A DNA stretch of 64,000 nt from Gordonibacter pamelaeae (GCF_042665095.1 NZ_JBHTBV010000001.1), one strand, 5' to 3'. Shown: positions 46,338 through 56,593, counted from the stretch's first letter. The notes: generated by a model from the letters alone, not told the origin. A program made the numbers and translations.

Positions 46338-46778
46338 ATGAACATCAGCATCGCCAGCGACCACGCGGGCTTCGAGCAGAAGCAGGCGCTCGTGGACTAC
46401 CTGGCCGCGCAGGGTCACGACGTGATCGACCGCGGCCCGGACACCGACGACCGCGTGGACTACCCGGACTACGCCGAGCTCGTAGCCCGCGACGTGGCGG
46501 GCGGGGCGGCCGAGCGCGGCGTGCTCGTGTGCGGCACGGGCATCGGCATGGCCGTGGCCGCGAACAAGGTGGACGGCATCCGCGCCGTGAACGTGGTCAC
46601 CCCGCAGTTCGCCGAGCTGTCGCGCGAGCACAACGACGCGAACGTCGTCACGCTCTCCGGCCGCTTCGTGGACGAGGAGACGAACCGTGCCATCCTCGAC
46701 GCGTTCCTCGCCACTCCCTTCGGGGAGGGCCGCCACGCCGGCCGTGTGGAGAAGATCATGGCCCTCGAAGCCAAGTGA
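46338..46778 (+). CDS. rpiB: Ribose-5-phosphate isomerase B (RpiB/LacA/LacB family)
   Basis: A 146-residue sugar-phosphate isomerase of the pentose phosphate pathway. It has IASDHAGFEQKQAL at the start, VLVCGTGIGMAVAANK with the catalytic Cys, and REHNDANVVTLSGRF. It matches RpiB better than the lactose-specific LacA/LacB because there are no tagatose-pathway neighbours. GAAAGGA lies upstream. A terminator follows before glyA. Confidence 0.92.
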   Translation: MNISIASDHAGFEQKQALVDYLAAQGHDVIDRGPDTDDRVDYPDYAELVARDVAGGAAERGVLVCGTGIGMAVAANKVDGIRAVNVVTPQFAELSREHNDANVVTLSGRFVDEETNRAILDAFLATPFGEGRHAGRVEKIMALEAK

Positions 46779-46789
46779 GGCCGAACCGA

Positions 46790-46820
46790 CGGCCCGCGCC
46801 TGCTCAACCGGTGCGGGCCG
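46790..46820 (+). terminator. Terminator between rpiB and glyA
   Basis: A 10-11-bp stem GGCCCGCGCC/GGTGCGGGCC with one G-T pair, loop of about 9 bases, followed by TTGTGC. A TAGCAT box just after it may be the glyA -10. Confidence 0.6.
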
Positions 46821-46896
46821 TTGTGCTAGCATAAGCTGCATCATCAGCGACGCCGCCTTTCGCGCGACCCGCGCCCGTATCCCGAAAGGAACCGCC

Positions 46897-48153
46897 ATGC
46901 CCTTGACCTACCTGCCCGAGCAAGACCCCGCCGTCGCCGACGCCCTGCGCCAGGAGCTCGCCCGCGAGCGCGACTCCGTGGAGCTCATCGCCTCGGAGAA
47001 CTTCACCTCACCCGCCGTCCTCGAGGCCGTGGGCAGCGTCCTCACGAACAAGTACGCCGAGGGCTACCCGCGCAAGCGCTACTACGGCGGCTGCGAGAAG
47101 GTCGATATCGTGGAGGACCTCGCCCGCGAGCGCGCCTGCGCCCTCTTCGGCGCGAACTTCGCGAACGTGCAGCCCCACTGTGGCGCGAACGCGAACCTGG
47201 GCGCGTACGAGGCGCTCATCGAGCTGGGCGACACGGTGCTCGGCATGAGCCTGGCCGAGGGCGGCCACCTCACGCACGGCTCGCCGGTGAACTTCTCCGG
47301 CCGCCACTACCACTTCGCCAGCTACGGCGTGGACCCCGAGACCGAGACCATCGACTACGACGAGGTGGAGCGCATCGCCAAGGAGGTGCGCCCGAAGCTC
47401 ATCGTGGGCGGCGCGAGCGCGTACCCGCGCATCATCGACTTCGAGCGCATGGGCGCCATCGCACGCGAGGTGGGCGCGTACTTCATGGTGGACATGGCCC
47501 ACATCGCCGGCCTCGTGGCCGCGGGCGCGCACCCGAGCCCCGTGCCGCACGCCGACGTCGTCACCTCCACCAGCCACAAGACCCTGCGCGGCCCGCGCGG
47601 CGGCTTCATCCTCGCAAACGACGAGGACATCGCCAAGCGCGTGGACAAGGCCGTGTTCCCCGGCTCCCAGGGCGGCCCGCTCATGCACGTCATCGCCGGC
47701 AAGGCCGTGGCGTTCGGCGAGGCCGCGCAACCTTCGTACAAAGAGTACATCGGCCATGTGGTGGAGAACGCCGCGCGCCTCGGCCAGGGCATGATGGACG
47801 GCGGCTTGCGCCTCGTGTCCGGCGGCACCGACAACCACCTGTGCCTCGTGGACCTCACGCCCGCCGACGTCACCGGCAAGGACGCCGAGAAGCTCTTGGA
47901 GAGCGTGGGCATCACGGTGAACAAGAACTCCATCCCCAACGAGCCGCGCAGCCCCTTCGTCACGAGCGGCATCCGCGTGGGCTCCGCCGCCGCCACCACG
48001 CGCGGCTTCACCGCAGAGGACTTCTACGAGGTGGGCCAGCTCATCGCCGCCACGGTGTTCAACGCCGAGAGCGACGCCAAGCTCGCCGACATCCGCACCA
48101 AAGTGGACGCGCTGCTCGCCGCCCATCCCCTGTACCCGGAACTCGACTACTAA
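46897..48153 (+). CDS. glyA: Serine hydroxymethyltransferase
   Basis: A 418-residue pyridoxal-phosphate enzyme that interconverts serine and glycine while charging tetrahydrofolate. Visible: SVELIASENFTSPAVLEAVG, NKYAEGYPRKRYYGGCE, VDMAHIAGLVAAG and the PLP-lysine motif TSTSHKTLRGPRGG. The length is normal. GAAAGGA lies upstream of the ATG at 46897. upp follows 20 bases after the stop, so the two are probably co-transcribed. Confidence 0.97.
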   Translation: MPLTYLPEQDPAVADALRQELARERDSVELIASENFTSPAVLEAVGSVLTNKYAEGYPRKRYYGGCEKVDIVEDLARERACALFGANFANVQPHCGANANLGAYEALIELGDTVLGMSLAEGGHLTHGSPVNFSGRHYHFASYGVDPETETIDYDEVERIAKEVRPKLIVGGASAYPRIIDFERMGAIAREVGAYFMVDMAHIAGLVAAGAHPSPVPHADVVTSTSHKTLRGPRGGFILANDEDIAKRVDKAVFPGSQGGPLMHVIAGKAVAFGEAAQPSYKEYIGHVVENAARLGQGMMDGGLRLVSGGTDNHLCLVDLTPADVTGKDAEKLLESVGITVNKNSIPNEPRSPFVTSGIRVGSAAATTRGFTAEDFYEVGQLIAATVFNAESDAKLADIRTKVDALLAAHPLYPELDY

Positions 48154-48173
48154 TTAAAGAGGAGCACTTTCCC

Positions 48174-48815
48174 ATGACGAAAGAGTACGACCGCGTCACC
48201 GTCGTCGACCATCCCATGGTCCAGCACAAGCTGTCCAAGCTGCGCAACAAGGACACGTCCTCGAAGGACTTCCGCGCCCTCGTGCGCGAGCTCGCCCTGT
48301 TCGAGGGCTACGAGGCCACGCGCGATCTGGCCCTCGAGGATGTGGAGGTGGAGACCCCCATCTGCAAGACCACGTGCAAGCAGGTGTCCGGCAAGAAGAT
48401 GGTGATCGTGCCCATCCTGCGCGCCGGCCTCGGCATGGTGGAGGGCGTGCAGGAGCTCATGCCGTCCACGTTCGTGGGGCACCTCGGCATGTACCGCGAC
48501 CCCGACACCCACGAGCCGCACGAGTATTACGCCAAGATGCCCGACAGCATCGCGCAGCGCGACGTGCTCGTGGTGGACCCCATGCTCGCCACCGGCGGCT
48601 CGGCCGTGGCCGCCATCCAGTACCTGCGCAGGATCGGCGTGAAGAATATCAAGCTCATGGTGCTCGTGGCCGCCCCGGCGGGTATCGAGGCCGTGCTCGC
48701 CGCCGACCCGGACGTGCAGATCTACACCTGCGCCGTCGACGAGGGCCTGAACGACCACGCCTACATTGTCCCCGGCCTGGGCGACGCCGGCGACCGCATC
48801 TTCGGCACGAAGTAG
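48174..48815 (+). CDS. upp: Uracil phosphoribosyltransferase
   Basis: A 213-residue enzyme of pyrimidine salvage that makes UMP from uracil and PRPP. It has HPMVQHKLSKLRNKDTSSKD at the N-terminus, VPILRAGLGMVEGV, the PRPP-binding loop VVDPMLATGGSAVAA, and the C-terminal GLNDHAYIVPGLGDAGDR. GAGGAG precedes the ATG at 48174. A structured intergenic element separates it from the dCMP deaminase gene. Confidence 0.97.
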   Translation: MTKEYDRVTVVDHPMVQHKLSKLRNKDTSSKDFRALVRELALFEGYEATRDLALEDVEVETPICKTTCKQVSGKKMVIVPILRAGLGMVEGVQELMPSTFVGHLGMYRDPDTHEPHEYYAKMPDSIAQRDVLVVDPMLATGGSAVAAIQYLRRIGVKNIKLMVLVAAPAGIEAVLAADPDVQIYTCAVDEGLNDHAYIVPGLGDAGDRIFGTK

Positions 48816-48831
48816 GACGAAGCCTCCCGCC

Positions 48832-49058
48832 CAGGTTGAACCCCTCCAAACGGGAGACCAGATCCATGAACCCCCCCGCCGGAGAGCGCTTTGCGCGTCT
48901 CCGGCCCGGACTCGAAGCACCGGAGAAGGTGGAAGGGCGGCGCAGCGCCCACCAAGCGAGTTCCGCACGAGCCGAAACGTCCACTGGGCGTTTCGTGCGA
49001 GCCAGGACTGCCGAGCGACTGGGCGCTGCGCCGCCCTCCCGCCGCCCCGCAGGTTGAA
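48832..49058. repeat. Structured intergenic element between direct repeats
   Basis: The gap between upp and the deaminase gene holds two hairpins. One is at 48878-48905 (GCCGGAGA/TCTCCGGC with an inner GCGC pair). The other is large at 48934-49037, with a perfect 18-bp outer stem and an inner CGAAACG/CGTTTCG stem. They lie between two copies of CAGGTTGAA (48832-48840 and 49050-49058), and CTCCCGCC occurs near both copies. It could be an inserted REP/MITE-type repeat or a duplicated leader. No gene is present. Confidence 0.55.
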
Positions 49059-49069
49059 AGGAAGCACGC

Positions 49070-49531
49070 ATGACCGAGACGATCGACCACCGCCCCAGCT
49101 GGGACGAGTACTTCATGAAGCTGGCGAACGAAGTCGCCACGCGCACCACCTGCATGCGCCGCGGGGTGGGGGCCGTCATCGTGAAGGACCGCCGCATCCT
49201 GGCCACGGGCTACAACGGCGTGCCCACCGGCATGCGCCACTGCGCCGAGACGGGCTGCTTGCGCCAGCAGCTCGGCGTGCCGAGCGGCCAGCGCCACGAG
49301 ATCTGCCGCGGCCTGCACGCCGAGCAGAACGCCATCATCCAGGCGGCGCGCTACGGCATCAACATCACGGGCGCGTCCATCTACGTGAACACGCAGCCCT
49401 GCGTCGTGTGCGCCAAGATGCTCATCAACGCCGGCATCGAGGAGATCGTCTACCAGAACCCGTACCCCGACGAGCTGGCCATGTCCATGCTCGAGGAAGC
49501 CGGCATGAAGCTGCGCGTGTTCGAAGGGTAG
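49070..49531 (+). CDS. comEB: dCMP deaminase (ComEB-like)
   Basis: A 153-residue zinc-dependent deaminase that makes dUMP from dCMP. The zinc and catalytic motifs are intact: LHAEQNAI (His and Glu) and TQPCVVCAK (two Cys). The N-terminal WDEYFMKLANEVATRTTC and the insert RHCAETGCLRQQLGVPSGQR are typical of the deoxycytidylate deaminase family. GAAAGGAAG precedes the ATG at 49070. Together with upp it forms a pyrimidine group. Confidence 0.93.
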   Translation: MTETIDHRPSWDEYFMKLANEVATRTTCMRRGVGAVIVKDRRILATGYNGVPTGMRHCAETGCLRQQLGVPSGQRHEICRGLHAEQNAIIQAARYGINITGASIYVNTQPCVVCAKMLINAGIEEIVYQNPYPDELAMSMLEEAGMKLRVFEG

Positions 49532-49948
49532 GGCGCCCGCGCTCCGGGGAGGCCGCCCGGCGCATCCGTCCAACCTCCGGGACCCCCTTATGCGCCGGAC
49601 CTGCCGCATCTGCTCGCACGTCCCCGTCCGGCTGACGGGAGCGGCACTGCCGGTCGCGTCCGATCCGTCCCTCTCCGCCCGGCTGAAAAGAGACGGCGCC
49701 TTCCGACCGCTCACCCCCGAAATGGGGTTATTCACCTAGCATTTCAACCGCCCTCTTTTTGGCGTGGAATATACAGTTTCGCCCCTCCGCACCGCAGGGT
49801 TTATTCAGTTTTCTGCCGGATTTATCCACCACTCACCCGAAAATCGGATGTTTTTGTTACCTTCTCGTAGAATAAATCGAACGTTCCGTTATCATACGTA
49901 CCGGTTTAATAGGGCGCGTCTGCGAGCGCATGGATTTGAAAGCAGGCT
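49532..49948. promoter_or_regulatory. Upstream region of the ATP synthase operon
   Basis: This 417-base gap changes from GC-rich to AT-rich at about 49690 and stays AT-rich to 49920. It includes short stems (ACCCC/GGGGT near 49713, CGCC/GGCG around a T5 run near 49752) that may end the deaminase transcript. TAGAAT at 49868-49873 is a candidate -10 for the atp operon, and TTTAAT near 49905 is a second. No gene was seen. Confidence 0.45.
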
Positions 49949-50230
49949 ATGGTACTAGCGATCGTTTTGGGGGCGTTGTCCGGGGCGCTCGGCGTGTTGC
50001 CGCTGTTTCTCGGATTGCGAATGACGAGGCGGGTGACCGACACCAGCAATTTGGGCCATGCAGGCGCCCTGATGCTCGGTGTGCTGTTGTCGTTCGTCAT
50101 CCTTTTCCTCGGAGCCATCGCCTGCGTCGTCCTCGCGCGCGACATAGCGGTGCCCTTCGTCTTGGCGGAAGCGGCGGTGCTCGTTGCCTGCGCAATCGGC
50201 TACGGCGTATATACATTTGTACGGAAGTAG
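49949..50230 (+). CDS. Small membrane protein at the head of the atp operon (AtpI position)
   Basis: A 93-residue protein with three hydrophobic segments: VLAIVLGALSGALGVLPLFL, GALMLGVLLSFVILFLGAIA and VPFVLAEAAVLVACAIGYG (each within 20 residues). The position directly before atpB is where AtpI or the actinobacterial small atp-operon membrane protein lies. Similarity to AtpI itself is weak, so the assignment is positional. AtpI-type proteins assist c-ring assembly. The ATG at 49949 has AGCAGG upstream, and the stop is 18 bases before atpB. Confidence 0.65.
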   Translation: MVLAIVLGALSGALGVLPLFLGLRMTRRVTDTSNLGHAGALMLGVLLSFVILFLGAIACVVLARDIAVPFVLAEAAVLVACAIGYGVYTFVRK

Positions 50231-50248
50231 GATGGGAAGGTAAGACAC

Positions 50249-51034
50249 GTGAATCCACTTGATCAACTAGCGGCCGAGGTGCCCCATCTGCAGCATTCGT
50301 TCGACCCGGTCTTTGTGTTCGGCTCGGGCTCGTTCGGCATGACCCAGTACGTGCTGTGGATGATCATCTGCTTCGTCATCACGCTCATCGTCGTGCTGAC
50401 GGCGGGGAAGCGCCTCACGCTCATCCCCACGAACAAGTTCACGAACATGGTCGAGTACGGCTACGAGTTCGTGAAGAAGGACATGGGAGAGAGCGCCATC
50501 GGCCACGGCTACAAGAAGCACATCCCGTTCTTGGCCACGCTGTTCTTCTTCATCCTCATCAGCAACTTCGTGGGCCTCATCCCCGGCTGCAAGACGCCCA
50601 CCGGGTCCATCTCCATCACGTGGGCCCTCGCCGCCATCTCGTTCGTCTACTTCATCTTCTACGGCATCAAGGTCAAGGGCCTGGGCGGCTACCTCAAGTC
50701 GTTCGCGCCGTCCGGCCTGCCCGTGGTCATGGTGCCCATCGTGTGGTTCCTCGAGCTCTTCTCCACGGTGCTGCGCGTGCTCACGCTGGCCGTGCGACTC
50801 TACGGCAACATGTTCGCAGGCCACATGGTGCTCGGCATCTTCGCCTTGCTCACCAGCGTGTTCATCGGCTCCGCCATCCAGGGCGCGGGCGTTGCGGTGG
50901 GGTCCATCTCCATCGCCTGGATGCTGTTCCTGTTCGCCATGTACGCGCTCGAGGTGCTGGTGGCGTTCCTGCAGGCCTACGTGTTCACCATCCTGAGCGC
51001 GGTGTACATCGGCCTGGCCACGTCCGACCACTAG
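50249..51034 (+). CDS. atpB: ATP synthase Fo subunit a
   Basis: A 261-residue membrane subunit forming the proton half-channels against the c-ring. The essential Arg lies in LTLAVRLYGNMFAGHMVLG. HIPFLATLFFFILISNFVGL and the C-terminal helix ending AVYIGLATSDH are typical. The start codon is GTG at 50249, with GGGAAGG 8 bases upstream. A 146-base gap with a hairpin separates it from atpE. Confidence 0.96.
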   Translation: MNPLDQLAAEVPHLQHSFDPVFVFGSGSFGMTQYVLWMIICFVITLIVVLTAGKRLTLIPTNKFTNMVEYGYEFVKKDMGESAIGHGYKKHIPFLATLFFFILISNFVGLIPGCKTPTGSISITWALAAISFVYFIFYGIKVKGLGGYLKSFAPSGLPVVMVPIVWFLELFSTVLRVLTLAVRLYGNMFAGHMVLGIFALLTSVFIGSAIQGAGVAVGSISIAWMLFLFAMYALEVLVAFLQAYVFTILSAVYIGLATSDH

Positions 51035-51044
51035 GATCGTCCCC

Positions 51045-51066
51045 GCCGTCCGCGCGAGCGGACGGC
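51045..51066 (+). promoter_or_regulatory. Hairpin between atpB and atpE
   Basis: A perfect 9-bp stem GCCGTCCGC/GCGGACGGC with a GCGA loop, 10 bases after atpB. It may protect or process the mRNA so that atpE is made in excess, as the c-ring needs many copies. No T-run follows, so it is not a clear terminator. Confidence 0.5.
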
Positions 51067-51180
51067 ATGCGCCCGACGGGCGCGGAACCACGGTTCATAC
51101 CGGCACTCCACGGCCGGTTGACATAAACAGGTTGTCCAAAGTCTCCGAGGTTGGCTCGGAAACGGTAAAAGGAGGAAATT

Positions 51181-51399
51181 GTGGAAACTACCATCGTTCT
51201 TGCGGCTCTGAAGCTCGTGGGCTACGGCCTGTCGACCATCGGCCCCGGCGTCGGCATCGGCATCGCCTGCTACGGCTGCTGCGTCGCGACCGCCCGCCAG
51301 CCCGAACTGCAGGGTCGTCTGTTCACGAACTTCATCATCGGCGCCGCCCTCGCCGAGGCCCTCGGCCTCATCGGCTTCGTTCTGACCTTCATCGTGTAA
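51181..51399 (+). CDS. atpE: ATP synthase Fo subunit c
   Basis: A 72-residue two-helix proteolipid of the rotor ring. The polar loop is ARQPELQG, and the ion-binding Glu lies in GAALAEALGLIG. Positions that bind Na+ in Ilyobacter-type rings (Gln in helix 1, Ser-Thr after the Glu) are Ile and Ala-Leu here, so proton coupling is predicted. Three Cys lie in helix 1 (ACYGCCVA), which is unusual. The start is GTG with AAAGGAGGAAATT upstream, among the best ribosome binding sites in the window, consistent with high expression. Confidence 0.96.
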   Translation: METTIVLAALKLVGYGLSTIGPGVGIGIACYGCCVATARQPELQGRLFTNFIIGAALAEALGLIGFVLTFIV

Positions 51400-51451
51400 C
51401 TCGGCCTTATTCGGACATATTTGCCGCAAGAAGGCTAAAGGAGGTTACAAC

Positions 51452-52069
51452 GTGAAAGACAGAGCGAAAAAAGCATCGACTCGCATGGGGGTCGCCGCAG
51501 TTGCCGGCGCCGGCATGACGTTTGCTTTTCCCGCGCTCGCGTTCGCCAGTGAGGAGGAGGCAGGCGGCATCAGCGCCATCCTGCCCGACATGGCGGAGTT
51601 CATCCCCATGCTCGTCATCTTCATCTTGCTGTGGATCGTCCTCGCGAAGCTCGGCTGGCCCAAGTTCGAGGCCATGCTGTCCAAGCGCGAGACGATGATC
51701 AAGGATGCCCTCGAGAAGTCCGAAGAGGCCCGCATCGAGAGCGAGCGGGTGCTCGAGGAGTACCGGGTGCAGCTGGCCGATGCCAAGGCCCAGGCGGCCC
51801 AGATCGTGGCCGACGCCAAGCAGACCGGCGAAGCCGCCAAGGCCGACATCACGGCCAAGGCCCAGTCCGAGGCGACCGACATGATCGCCAAGGCGCGCAC
51901 GGCCATCGAGGCGGAGAAGAAGGCTGCCATCGCCGAGCTCCAGAGCTCCGTTGCCGACACGTCCGTCGCGGTTGCGGCGCGCCTCATCGGCGAGGACCTC
52001 TCTGAGAGCGAGCATCGCAAGATGATCGAGCGCTACGTGAACGAGGCGGGCAGTTTCGATGCCAACTAA
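51452..52069 (+). CDS. atpF: ATP synthase Fo subunit b
   Basis: A 205-residue peripheral-stalk subunit. After an N-terminal signal-peptide-like stretch (VAAVAGAGMTFAFPALAFAS) comes the membrane anchor FIPMLVIFILLWIVLAKLGW, then a long Ala/Lys/Glu coiled coil to the C-terminus. The additional hydrophobic N-terminus is not in the E. coli protein but is known in some Gram-positive b subunits, where it may be cleaved. GTG start with AAAGGAGGTTACAAC upstream. It overlaps atpH by 11 bases. Confidence 0.95.
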   Translation: MKDRAKKASTRMGVAAVAGAGMTFAFPALAFASEEEAGGISAILPDMAEFIPMLVIFILLWIVLAKLGWPKFEAMLSKRETMIKDALEKSEEARIESERVLEEYRVQLADAKAQAAQIVADAKQTGEAAKADITAKAQSEATDMIAKARTAIEAEKKAAIAELQSSVADTSVAVAARLIGEDLSESEHRKMIERYVNEAGSFDAN

Positions 52070-52637
52070 TCGTCTTATCGTCAAAGAGGAAGTGGCAGTG
52101 TATGCCGCCGTCCTGTTCGATGGGGCGTTCGAGGCGGGCGGCCAGGAGGCGGTCCTCGAGGTGCGCGACCAGATGGTCCGCGTAGCCGGGGCCATGCGCA
52201 CGAACATGGAGCTGTCCGTTGCCTTGTCAGACCCGGGCTACACGCCCGAGCAGCGGGGCGAGCTTGCCAGGAACGTGTTCGCTGGCTGCAACCCGGTCCT
52301 GCTCGACGTGTTGGCGGTTCTGGCCGAACGGGGCGACGCCGCGCTGCTGCCCCGCGTGCTCGAGAACTACGCAGAGCAGCTGCAGAGCAAGTTGAACCTG
52401 TGCGTGGTGGACGTTACGACGGCGGTTCCGCTGGACGACGCCCTGCGACGCATCATTACGGAAAAAGCCGAAGCCGATCTGGACACGAACGTCGTCCTGC
52501 GCGAGAGCGTCGACAAGTCCATATTGGGCGGCATCATCATGAGCACGAACGGGAAGCGCATCGACGCCAGCGTGGCGTCCCAGCTCGACCATGCCCGCAA
52601 CGTGCTCAAAACGACTACAGATGGAGGTGAATGCTAG
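52059..52637 (+). CDS. atpH: ATP synthase F1 subunit delta
   Basis: A 192-residue subunit linking the b stalk to the top of F1. It has VYAAVLFDGAFEAGGQEAVL at the N-terminus and the family C-terminal motif ESVDKSILGGIIMSTNGKRI followed by DASVASQL. It overlaps atpF at its start. Its TAG stop shares a base with the GTG start of atpA at 52637. Confidence 0.95.
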   Translation: MPTNRLIVKEEVAVYAAVLFDGAFEAGGQEAVLEVRDQMVRVAGAMRTNMELSVALSDPGYTPEQRGELARNVFAGCNPVLLDVLAVLAERGDAALLPRVLENYAEQLQSKLNLCVVDVTTAVPLDDALRRIITEKAEADLDTNVVLRESVDKSILGGIIMSTNGKRIDASVASQLDHARNVLKTTTDGGEC

Positions 52638-54202
52638 TGACTGAAATCACCGCTAAGTCCATTGACGATGCGTTGCGCAAGCAGCTTGACGCCCTGAAGG
52701 TCAACATCGAGTCTCGCGAGGTCGGAACCGTTATCCAAATCGGCGACGGCATCGCCCGCGTCGACGGCCTGCGCGACGCCATGGCAGGCGAGCTCCTCGA
52801 ATTCGTCGGCCAGGGCGGCAAGACCGTCTACGGTCTGGCCCAGAACCTCGAAGAAGACGAGGTCGGCGCCGTGCTTCTCGGCGATGTCACGGCAATCAGG
52901 GAGAACGACCAGGTCCGCACGACCGGCCGTATCGTGGAAGTTCCGTCGGGCAGGGAAATGCTCGGCCGCGTGGTGAACCCGCTCGGCATGCCCATCGACG
53001 GCAAGGGCCCCATCAAGGCCGAGGGCATGCGCCCCGTGGAGTTCAAGGCTCCCGGCGTTATCGCCCGCAAGCCGGTGCACGAGCCCATGCAGACCGGCAT
53101 CCTGGCCATCGACTCGATGATCCCCGTCGGCCGCGGCCAGCGCGAGCTCATCATCGGCGACCGCCAGACCGGCAAGACCGCCATTGCGGTTGATGCTATC
53201 ATCAACCAAAAGGGCAAGGACATGATCTGCATCTACGTGGCTATCGGCCAGAAAGCCTCCACGGTTGCCGGCATCGTCGAGACGCTCGAGCGCCATGGCG
53301 CCATGGACTACACGATCATCGTGTCGGCCTCTGCGTCCGACTCCGCGCCGCTGCAGTACATCGCTCCCATGGCGGGTGCCGCCATCGGCGAGTTCTTCAT
53401 GTACAACGGCGAGGACGGCAAGCCGGCTTCCGCCGAGAACCCCGGCCGCCACGTGCTGTGCGTCTACGACGACCTGTCCAAGCAGGCCGTGGCCTACCGC
53501 CAGATGTCGCTGACGCTGCGTCGTCCTCCGGGACGCGAGGCGTACCCCGGCGACGTGTTCTACCTGCATTCGCGCCTGCTGGAGCGCGCGGTGAAGATGA
53601 ACGACGAGAACGGTGCGGGCTCCCTCACGGCGCTCCCCATCATCGAGACGCAGGCCGGCGACGTGTCCGCCTACATCCCGACGAACGTCATCTCCATCAC
53701 CGACGGCCAGATCTTCCTGCAGACCGACCTGTTCTTCCAGGGCCAGCGCCCGGCTGTCGACGTGGGCATCTCCGTGTCGCGAGTCGGCGGCTCCGCGCAG
53801 ATCAAGGCCATGAAGCAAGTTGCCGGCTCGCTGCGCCTCGACCTCGCGTCCTATCGCGAGCTGCAGGCGTTCACGCAGTTCGGCAGCGACCTGGACAAGG
53901 CCACTCAGGACCAGCTGAACCGCGGCGCCCACATGACCGAGCTGCTGAAGCAGGGCCGCTACAACCCCATGCCGGTCGAGGAGCAGGCGGTGTCCATCTA
54001 TGCGGGCGGGCACGGCTACCTCGACGACATCCCGGTGGGCGACGTCGTGCGCTTCCGCGGCGAGCTGCTCGATTACATCCGCGCCTCCAAGCCGGAGATC
54101 TTCGAGAACATTGTGAAGGAGCAGAAGTTTACCGACGCGATCGAAACCGAGCTGAACGCTGCCATCGAGGCCTTCAAGCTGACGTTCTCGGCTTCGGCTT
54201 AA
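52637..54202 (+). CDS. atpA: ATP synthase F1 subunit alpha
   Basis: A 521-residue non-catalytic nucleotide-binding subunit of F1. Walker A is GDRQTGKT, and SASASDSAPLQYIAPMAGAA and RQMSLTLRRPPGREAYPGDV are conserved. The start is GTG at 52637, 7 bases after GGAGGTG and sharing a base with the atpH stop. The ATG at 52631 lies too close to that site. The length is slightly above the E. coli 513. Confidence 0.97.
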   Translation: MTEITAKSIDDALRKQLDALKVNIESREVGTVIQIGDGIARVDGLRDAMAGELLEFVGQGGKTVYGLAQNLEEDEVGAVLLGDVTAIRENDQVRTTGRIVEVPSGREMLGRVVNPLGMPIDGKGPIKAEGMRPVEFKAPGVIARKPVHEPMQTGILAIDSMIPVGRGQRELIIGDRQTGKTAIAVDAIINQKGKDMICIYVAIGQKASTVAGIVETLERHGAMDYTIIVSASASDSAPLQYIAPMAGAAIGEFFMYNGEDGKPASAENPGRHVLCVYDDLSKQAVAYRQMSLTLRRPPGREAYPGDVFYLHSRLLERAVKMNDENGAGSLTALPIIETQAGDVSAYIPTNVISITDGQIFLQTDLFFQGQRPAVDVGISVSRVGGSAQIKAMKQVAGSLRLDLASYRELQAFTQFGSDLDKATQDQLNRGAHMTELLKQGRYNPMPVEEQAVSIYAGGHGYLDDIPVGDVVRFRGELLDYIRASKPEIFENIVKEQKFTDAIETELNAAIEAFKLTFSASA

Positions 54203-54214
54203 GGCAGGTAGACC

Positions 54215-55144
54215 ATGCCCAACCTTCACGACATAGAACGGCGCATCAACTCCGTCTCCTCGACGAAGCAGATCACGCGTACCATGGAAATGGTTGCGGC
54301 CGCCAAGATCCGCCGCGCCTCGGAGCGGGTGTACAACGCCCTTCCGTGGGCGAGCGCCATCTCGGAGATGCTCATTTCCACGGCGAAGTACGCACCGCTC
54401 GACTCCGAGCCGCTGCTCGCCACGCATGACGAGGTCAAGCGCGCTCTGATCGTGGTCATCGCGTCCGATCGCGGGCTTGCCGGCGGGTTCAACAGCAACG
54501 TGCTGCGCCATGCCGAGAAGCTCATCAAGGAGAAGGAGCGCCAGGGCATCGAGGTCGAGATCGTCGCCTGCGGCAAGAAGGCCATCGGGTACTTCAGCTA
54601 TCGCAACATCGTGCCGGTTTTCGAGTTCCGCGACCTTTCGGCCGACCCGACGTACGAGGAGGCGGCCGAGATCTCGCAGTTCGCCGGCGACAGCTACCGC
54701 GAGGGCAAGCTCGACGAGGTCATCATCGTGTTCAACCATGCGAAGAACGCGGCCGAGCAGCGGTTGATCGAGCAGCAGGTGCTGCCCATCAACACCACGA
54801 GCTATGCCGATCTCCTGGGCCTGGCTCCCAAGGAGAAGGACTACTTCGAGCACTTCCGCGAGAAGGACCTCGACCACCTGCCCGGCGACATCGACTTCGA
54901 GCCCGATGCCGAATCGGTCATGCACTATCTGATGCGCGCCTACCTGCGCAACACGTTCTACTACGCGCTCATCGACTCGGCGGCTGCCGAGCAGGGCGCG
55001 CGCCGCACCGCAATGAAGTCGGCGACCGACAACGCCAGCGAGATGGTCAACACCCTGACCCGCGTGTACAACCGCGTGCGCCAGGGCGCTATCACGACCG
55101 AGATCTCGGAGATCGTTGGCGGCGCCGCAGCTTTGGAGGAATAA
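54215..55144 (+). CDS. atpG: ATP synthase F1 subunit gamma
   Basis: A 309-residue central-shaft subunit. N-terminal helix: NLHDIERRINSVSSTKQITR followed by TMEMVAAAKIRRA. C-terminal helix: MKSATDNASEMVNTLTRVYN, then RVRQGAITTEISEIVGGAAA. Both are the most conserved parts of the family. The stop codon is directly followed by the atpD start, with no gap. Confidence 0.97.
   Translation: MPNLHDIERRINSVSSTKQITRTMEMVAAAKIRRASERVYNALPWASAISEMLISTAKYAPLDSEPLLATHDEVKRALIVVIASDRGLAGGFNSNVLRHAEKLIKEKERQGIEVEIVACGKKAIGYFSYRNIVPVFEFRDLSADPTYEEAAEISQFAGDSYREGKLDEVIIVFNHAKNAAEQRLIEQQVLPINTTSYADLLGLAPKEKDYFEHFREKDLDHLPGDIDFEPDAESVMHYLMRAYLRNTFYYALIDSAAAEQGARRTAMKSATDNASEMVNTLTRVYNRVRQGAITTEISEIVGGAAALEE

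Positions 55145-56585
<1,441 letters not shown>

Positions 56586-56593
<8 letters not shown>

Noticed and set aside
52631..52636. ATG at 52631 as atpA start
   Set aside because: It is only one or two bases from GGAGGTG; the GTG at 52637 has proper spacing.
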